A stretch of 12,500 nt of DNA, taken from contig NC_135551.1 in the NCBI RefSeq assembly GCF_964340395.1, forward strand, positions 26,893,380 through 26,905,879, read 5' to 3'. The translations under genes were made by a program, and so were the position numbers. This document shows, piece after piece, positions 11,801 through 12,500 of the stretch; the first letter of the stretch is position 1; every line of letters begins with the position of its first letter. This DNA is from Glandiceps talaboti. Taxonomy: Eukaryota; Hemichordata; Enteropneusta; Spengelidae. The notes below the pieces were generated by a model. The model saw only the letters and a program-made list of their open reading frames with translations. It searched no databases and was not told the origin of the DNA.

Positions 11801-12441
11801 GGTTTGGTTTTCTTAGTAAGTACTGACACAGTAAATAGCACACATATAAAAGTTTTCATTCTTGAAAACGGAACTTGCAAAATTCGCCATCTTGAATGGT
11901 GCATTATTGCAGAAGGCGCACGAGAACAATTGTATTGAGTAGAGTTGTATTGAGTAGAATGAGTCGAATTGCAGAGTCGAACGACTCCTAGTGACAAAAC
12001 CCTTATAGGTCATGAGTATTTTCCGACTGAATGAAGAAATATATAGGTTGATAATATGACAAGTGCATTTTTGAAAAATCTGGAAAAGTAATTGCGATTT
12101 CAAATGTTTTGACTCATGTTTTGAGCACATCAGAACCAACGCGTTGTCGTGGCATTGACATACGTTGTCGTGTAGTATAGAACGACCAGTGAATAAATTC
12201 CATATTTTCTGTTGAACTTGGCTTGCATATCGTATACTACACGTTAATAGAAAGATGAGGGACAACATACGTTTACAGTATAGGTTGACTTCATCGTAGG
12301 CAGTACACCCGCTTCGTCCAACTGGAGGCTGGGCAGGACACTCCCAGATTGTCAGCTCATTACCAATGCACTTTGAGCCAGACATCCATATTGGTAAATT
12401 TGGAGCTCCGTAAACACCGGCAGGTTGAAAGAAATCTAACC
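165..12441 (-). CDS. Polycystin-1/REJ-like multidomain receptor gene, spliced, partial at both ends (16 exons)
   Basis: One gene explains all the coding signal. Joining the minus-strand exons 12271-12441, 11605-11736, 11047-11217, 10535-10675, 9995-10171, 9130-9756, 8499-8696, 7428-7643, 4672-6994, 3345-3520, 2934-3104, 2334-2623, 1332-1460, 1069-1116, 599-730 and 165-264 gives an open frame of about 1,734 codons with GT/AG at every junction. Domain order is SRCR (half), SRCR, SRCR, LamG-like, F5/8C-like, WSC, PKD, degenerate Ig-like, REJ, then a helical pre-GPS segment. In known polycystin-1 proteins this part is the extracellular receptor, followed by a GPS autocleavage site, a PLAT domain and eleven membrane helices; those would lie left of position 165. 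Binding partners cannot be told from sequence; carbohydrate or protein recognition at the cell surface is inferred from the modules. An additional phase-compatible exon hidden in an intron, or alternative splicing, cannot be excluded without cDNA. Confidence 0.9.
265..598 (-). other. Intron, phase 0
   Basis: 334 bases between exons 599-730 and 165-264. Apart from the TACA/TATG inverted repeat and a short GTGTGTGT run at 482-491 I see nothing in it. Confidence 0.85.
336..470. repeat. ACGC / TACA / TATG compound microsatellite forming a long inverted repeat
   Basis: Five ACGC units (336-355) run into TACA units (about 361-412), which turn at a TACATATGTA palindrome (411-420) into TATG units (to about 470). 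The arms 362-415 and 416-469 pair across a centre at 415/416 with three mismatches and no loop. It lies in the intron between exons 599-730 and 165-264. Confidence 0.95.
599..730 (-). CDS. Exon: polycystin pre-GPS helical region (3)
   Basis: A phase 0-0 exon of 132 bases (44 codons) lies between acceptor ATTTACAG and donor GTATGT. It encodes [11 protein letters not shown] and then the run [12 protein letters not shown] and S-Q-V-G-K-K-T-Q. The Q-x-V-x-Q-T-A-x-A-L helix corresponds to the I-x-Q-x-A-x-A-L type helix of polycystin-1 between REJ and GPS. The hydrophobic spacing fits an amphipathic helix bundle. Confidence 0.87.
731..1068 (-). other. Intron, phase 0
   Basis: 338 AT-rich bases between the 16-codon exon and exon 599-730. 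I see no repeat, RNA gene or additional exon. Confidence 0.8.
1069..1116 (-). CDS. Exon: small 16-codon exon in pre-GPS helical region (2)
   Basis: A 48-base phase 0-0 exon between acceptor TTCTTTTCCACAG and donor GTACGA encodes sixteen residues, [16 protein letters not shown], with one glycosylation sequon (N-A-T). It lies between two better supported exons of the same phase. The excellent acceptor and matching frame make it likely, but its size means that it could be skipped without breaking the frame. Confidence 0.75.
1332..1460 (-). CDS. Exon: polycystin pre-GPS helical region (1)
   Basis: A phase 0-0 exon of 129 bases (43 codons) sits between acceptor CTGACGACAG, with a strong pyrimidine tract, and donor GTAATT. 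It reads [22 protein letters not shown] and L-T-I-S-S-L-L-N-K. The L-T-x-x-x-x-L-N block is like the start of the helical region behind REJ in polycystin-1 (the GAIN subdomain A-like part). The exon is too short to be found by open frame length alone; splice sites, phase and homology pattern together support it. Confidence 0.85.
1461..2333 (-). other. Intron, phase 0
   Basis: 873 AT-rich bases between exons 2334-2623 and 1332-1460. I see no clear repeat or gene. Because both flanks are phase 0, a small exon of a multiple of three bases could hide here. Confidence 0.75.
2334..2623 (-). CDS. Exon: REJ module, continued (3)
   Basis: Acceptor TGACCCTAG and donor GTAGAG bound a 290-base exon entered in phase 1 and left in phase 0. 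It encodes [15 protein letters not shown], then [20 protein letters not shown], and a final [10 protein letters not shown] and T-I-H-V-K. The L-x-T-x-F-x-x-x-C-x-G-W block and the P-L-x-Y-like strand are characteristic of REJ. This exon completes the Ig/FNIII-like part; the phase change from 1 to 0 marks the passage to the helical part. The transcribed strand just upstream of its acceptor is a tetranucleotide microsatellite (2661-2828). Confidence 0.93.
2624..2933 (-). other. Intron, phase 1, filled by microsatellite
   Basis: 310 bases, more than half of which is the compound TACA/GACA repeat. The acceptor region left of the repeat (2624-2640) keeps a pyrimidine-rich tract on the coding strand. 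Confidence 0.85.
2661..2828. repeat. (TACA)n(GACA)n compound tetranucleotide microsatellite
   Basis: TACA units fill about 2663-2736, GACA units 2737-2772, then an interruption containing ACCAGGCAAT, then GACA units again at 2783-2828. On the gene's strand it is (TGTC)n followed by (TGTA)n, ending about 35 bases before the acceptor of the exon at 2334-2623. Its apparent open frames are artefacts of the repeat period. Confidence 0.98.
2934..3104 (-). CDS. Exon: REJ module, continued (2)
   Basis: Acceptor ATTAACAG and donor GTTTGTGC (a weak but GT-type donor) bound a 171-base phase 1-1 exon. It encodes N-G-S-S-L-V-I-K, then [13 protein letters not shown] and finally [12 protein letters not shown]. 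The Y-x-L-x-A fibronectin-III-like strand and the G-G-T-C-x-V-x-P block are among the most conserved features of REJ modules, where the latter opens the next Ig-like subdomain. Confidence 0.92.
3345..3520 (-). CDS. Exon: REJ module, continued (1)
   Basis: Acceptor ACTTTCTAG and donor GTAAGA bound a 176-base exon entered in phase 2 and left in phase 1. With the AA carried from the giant exon it reads [10 protein letters not shown], then K-L-I-C-Q-D-C and A-W-S-L-Y. The paired C-x-x-N-C and C-x-D-C motifs are typical of the cysteine-bearing middle of REJ domains in polycystin-1 and sea urchin egg-jelly receptors. It ends with Y-T-V-T just before the split Gly codon. Confidence 0.9.
3611..3648. 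repeat. 11-bp perfect inverted repeat
   Basis: TATAAGAGTTG (3611-3621) and CAACTCTTATA (3638-3648) are exact reverse complements around a 16-base loop. It is in the 1.15-kb intron between the giant exon and the next REJ exon. It may be a chance hairpin or the remnant of a small mobile element. Confidence 0.7.
4444..4551. repeat. 54-bp tandem duplication in intron
   Basis: Two copies in direct order, 4444-4497 and 4498-4551. Each starts TTTAGG-x-CCAT and contains TAGATTAGCTTCAAGTATAT, identical in both. The copies have since diverged by several substitutions, mainly in the second half. Across the junction CATGGTCCT (4482-4490) and AGGACCATG (4501-4509) form a nine-base inverted repeat. Confidence 0.9.
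4672..6994 (-). CDS. Giant exon: WSC domain, PKD domain(s) and start of REJ module
   Basis: A 2,323-base exon (acceptor GTATTACTAG, donor GTAAGTA) encodes about 774 residues. Residues 1-70 form a WSC domain: F-L-G-C-Y-S, then C29, C33, the C-F-C-G-N motif at 49-53 and C66. Residues about 245-330 form a PKD domain with the diagnostic W-D-F-G-D-G at 276-281 and a following H-V-Y. A second, diverged PKD-like segment contains L-T-F-G-D-E and H-K-Y-K-K-K-G. From about residue 539 (C-D-M-P-Q-V-W) the REJ module starts; its signature is D-G-S-R-S-A-D-P-E and L-I-W-S-C. Several N-x-S/T sequons suit a heavily glycosylated ectodomain. The region between WSC and PKD (70-245) resembles nothing I can name beyond possible Ig-like strands. 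Entry is phase 1 and exit phase 2 (two A bases carried). The upstream ATG at 7074-7076 is intronic; the frame there lies outside the acceptor. Confidence 0.93.
6995..7427 (-). other. Intron, phase 1
   Basis: 433 bases between the F5/8C module and the WSC/PKD/REJ exon. The open frame of the giant exon runs on to 7076 by chance but is cut by the acceptor at 6995-6996. Nothing else is seen. Confidence 0.85.
7428..7643 (-). CDS. Exon: second half of discoidin/F5-8C (fucolectin-like) domain
   Basis: Acceptor CTTATGACAG and donor GTAAGTG bound a 216-base phase 1-1 exon. It encodes [29 protein letters not shown] and a closing [10 protein letters not shown]. The C-G-x, G-R-Y-V and L-x-E-V-x-V order matches the back half of fucolectin/tachylectin-4/pentraxin-1 type domains. 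Where F-type lectins place R-x-D and a further basic residue, this protein has R-S-A-D-D-D-V-S, so fucose binding of the classical kind looks doubtful; this is inference from motif comparison. The exon joins the WSC-containing exon directly. Confidence 0.92.
8066..8075. promoter_or_regulatory. TCTCGCGAGA palindromic motif (possible BANP/CGCG element)
   Basis: A perfect ten-base palindrome. The same sequence is known in vertebrates as the CGCG element bound by BANP. Here it lies inside an intron of the F5/8C module, and whether it works in this organism is unknown; it could belong to an unrecognised repeat. Confidence 0.3.
8212..8232. repeat. A13T8 palindromic homopolymer tract
   Basis: Thirteen A (8212-8224) are followed at once by eight T (8225-8232), after a TATATATA stretch. 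Nearby are other T or A runs (8023-8030, 8282-8290). Such junctions occur at poly(A) tails of old retroelement insertions, but no element body is recognised. Confidence 0.8.
8499..8696 (-). CDS. Exon: first half of discoidin/F5-8C (fucolectin-like) domain
   Basis: Acceptor ATATTTTCAG and donor GTGAGC bound a 198-base phase 1-1 exon. It encodes R-N-L-A-F-N-K-A-S, then [24 protein letters not shown] and H-V-V-L-R. The N-L-A-x-x-K-A-S start, A-V-D-G and the Q-I-D-L-G strand are hallmarks of the galactose-binding-like fold of F5/8C and F-type lectin (FTP) domains. The donor after R-S-A leaves a G that completes Asp with the next exon. Confidence 0.92.
8697..9129 (-). other. Intron, phase 1
   Basis: 433 bases separating the LamG-like module from the F5/8C module. 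I see nothing else in it. Confidence 0.85.
9130..9756 (-). CDS. Exon: laminin-G/concanavalin-like jellyroll domain
   Basis: One 627-base phase 1-1 exon (acceptor TTCTGTGCAG, donor GTAAAT) encodes a whole domain of about 209 residues. The order is: an opening strand with V-E-L-Y-W-P-M-D; a G-V-D-A-E-V-H-G segment; [13 protein letters not shown]; a short loop with a C-C pair and a third C, leading into [17 protein letters not shown]; the S-V-Y-I-D-G-F-L-V strand; V-V-L-G-Q-N; and a closing V-Y-I-D-E-L-E-I. This is the usual layout of LamG_3/pentraxin-type jellyrolls, with the V-S-M-W-F-K, Y-I-D-G and Y-I-D-E-L motifs in the right order. Such domains bind glycans or proteins, often with calcium; no specific ligand site is evident. 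The single phase 1-1 exon suits insertion by exon shuffling. Confidence 0.9.
9995..10171 (-). CDS. Exon: C-terminal half of SRCR domain 3
   Basis: Acceptor CTTTGACAG and donor GTAAGTA bound a 177-base phase 1-1 exon. It encodes [27 protein letters not shown] and a final V-V-C-N. Joined to 10535-10675 it completes a six-cysteine group A SRCR domain. The exon is two codons longer than the matching halves of SRCR 1 and 2, showing that the copies have diverged. It joins directly to the LamG-like module with no linker exon. Confidence 0.94.
10172..10534 (-). other. Intron, phase 1, inside SRCR domain 3
   Basis: 363 bases that split the conserved Leu-Gly position of the SRCR domain. It contains the compound CTGT/CTAT/C/CCAT repeat and a short GGTT run at 10208-10220. 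Confidence 0.85.
10315..10404. repeat. Compound (CTGT)n/(CTAT)n/C11/(CCAT)n microsatellite
   Basis: CTGT and CTAT units (10315-10345) degrade into a pyrimidine-rich stretch, then eleven C in a row (10369-10379), then five CCAT-type units to about 10404. It lies in the intron that splits SRCR domain 3, well away from both splice sites. Confidence 0.93.
10535..10675 (-). CDS. Exon: N-terminal half of SRCR domain 3
   Basis: Acceptor AATGTACAG and donor GTACGT bound a 141-base phase 1-1 exon. It encodes [23 protein letters not shown] and V-I-C-R-E-L-G, a near-consensus first SRCR half. Its donor splits the same glycine codon as in domain 2, so the two SRCR copies share their internal intron position. 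An N-glycosylation sequon (N-G-T) lies in the strand before the first cysteine. Confidence 0.94.
10676..11046 (-). other. Intron, phase 1
   Basis: 371 bases between SRCR domains 2 and 3. No repeat or gene seen. Confidence 0.85.
11047..11217 (-). CDS. Exon: C-terminal half of SRCR domain 2
   Basis: Acceptor TTTTTTGACAG and donor GTAGGT bound a 171-base phase 1-1 exon. It begins G-Y-P-F-G, the usual restart of an SRCR domain after its internal intron, and continues with [17 protein letters not shown] and A-A-C-A. Together with 11605-11736 it gives about 102 residues with six cysteines, matching group A SRCR domains, which are known to be encoded by two exons. The last full codon is Ala; the carried A forms Lys with the next exon. 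Confidence 0.93.
11218..11604 (-). other. Intron, phase 1, inside SRCR domain 2
   Basis: 387 bases splitting SRCR domain 2 at the same Leu-Gly position as in domain 3. Nothing else seen. Confidence 0.85.
11605..11736 (-). CDS. Exon: N-terminal half of SRCR domain 2
   Basis: Acceptor CCTTACAG and donor GTAAAT bound a 132-base phase 1-1 exon of about 44 residues. It shows the SRCR opening: P-I-R-F, A-G-R-V-D-I-Y, then E-W-G-T-I-C-D, W-D-D and V-V-C-T-E-L-G. The donor falls exactly after the L of the conserved C-x-E-L-G block, leaving one G that completes the glycine codon with the next exon. It carries two of the six cysteines of a group A SRCR domain. Confidence 0.93.
11737..12270 (-). other. 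Intron, phase 1, between SRCR domains 1 and 2
   Basis: 534 bases. It has two copies of TTGTATTGAGTAGA at 15-base spacing (11930-11943 and 11945-11958) and two copies of CGTTGTCGTG (12142-12151 and 12163-12172). The open frame reading through here from the SRCR exon is chance. Confidence 0.8.
12271..12441 (-). CDS. Exon: C-terminal half of SRCR domain 1
   Basis: The exon starts after CCCCCTAG and ends at a GTATGT donor. It encodes about 57 residues with the typical second half of a scavenger receptor cysteine-rich domain: the P-I-W-M block, then S-K-C, W-E-C, S-G-C and a final L-Y-C, that is four cysteines. Its 171 bases equal the length of the matching exon of SRCR domain 2 (11047-11217), which favours this acceptor. 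Entry and exit are both phase 1, with a single C carried into the next exon. The first half of the domain must lie right of the window. A second acceptor 12 bases upstream would add four residues in frame (see findings). SRCR domains mediate protein or microbial ligand binding in secreted and membrane receptors; which ligand is unknown here. Confidence 0.88.
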
Positions 12442-12500
12442 CTAGGGGGAAATCTAAGATACACAAAACATCACTAAATAAAATGTGATCATTCTAAAAT

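Noticed and set aside
11813-12466. 217-residue frame read as one exon
   Set aside because: Only the part up to the final SRCR cysteine is domain-like; after the GTATGT donor at 12269-12270 the sequence is low-complexity intron read-through.

Overview
This is a eukaryotic (animal) genomic window holding the middle part of one large gene on the minus strand. It reads from the right edge (5' side) to the left edge (3' side). I can place sixteen exons, 5,202 coding bases or about 1,734 codons. Every junction has a GT donor and an AG acceptor, and every exon hands over in the phase the next one needs. Both gene ends lie outside the window: no start codon, signal peptide, membrane part, stop or poly(A) signal can be assigned.

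The exons spell a modular extracellular protein of the polycystin-1 / receptor-for-egg-jelly (REJ) family. In protein order they give: second half of an SRCR domain (12271-12441); a complete SRCR domain (11605-11736 and 11047-11217); another complete SRCR domain (10535-10675 and 9995-10171); a laminin-G/concanavalin-like jellyroll (9130-9756); a discoidin / F5-8C / fucolectin-like domain (8499-8696 and 7428-7643); then one 2,323-base exon with a WSC domain, a PKD domain, diverged Ig-like segments and the start of the REJ module (4672-6994); then seven smaller exons that continue the REJ module into the helical region that in polycystins precedes the GPS cleavage site (3345-3520, 2934-3104, 2334-2623, 1332-1460, 1069-1116, 599-730, 165-264).

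All introns around the adhesive modules are phase 1, the mark of exon-shuffled extracellular domains. Introns inside the REJ part are phase 2, 1, 1, 0, 0, 0, 0 and 1. WSC, PKD and REJ occur together in vertebrate PKD1; the SRCR, LamG and F5-8C modules in front do not, and I regard this as the main point of the window.

The rest is intron. It holds a (TC)49 tract, a long TACA/TGTA inverted repeat, two compound tetranucleotide microsatellites, a 54-bp tandem duplication and some short inverted repeats. I saw no RNA gene, no transposon coding sequence and no second gene. The SRCR-rich domain mix, AT-rich introns of about 0.2-1.15 kb and abundant microsatellites fit an invertebrate, most likely a marine deuterostome such as a hemichordate, lancelet or echinoderm. 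The species cannot be fixed from this sequence.
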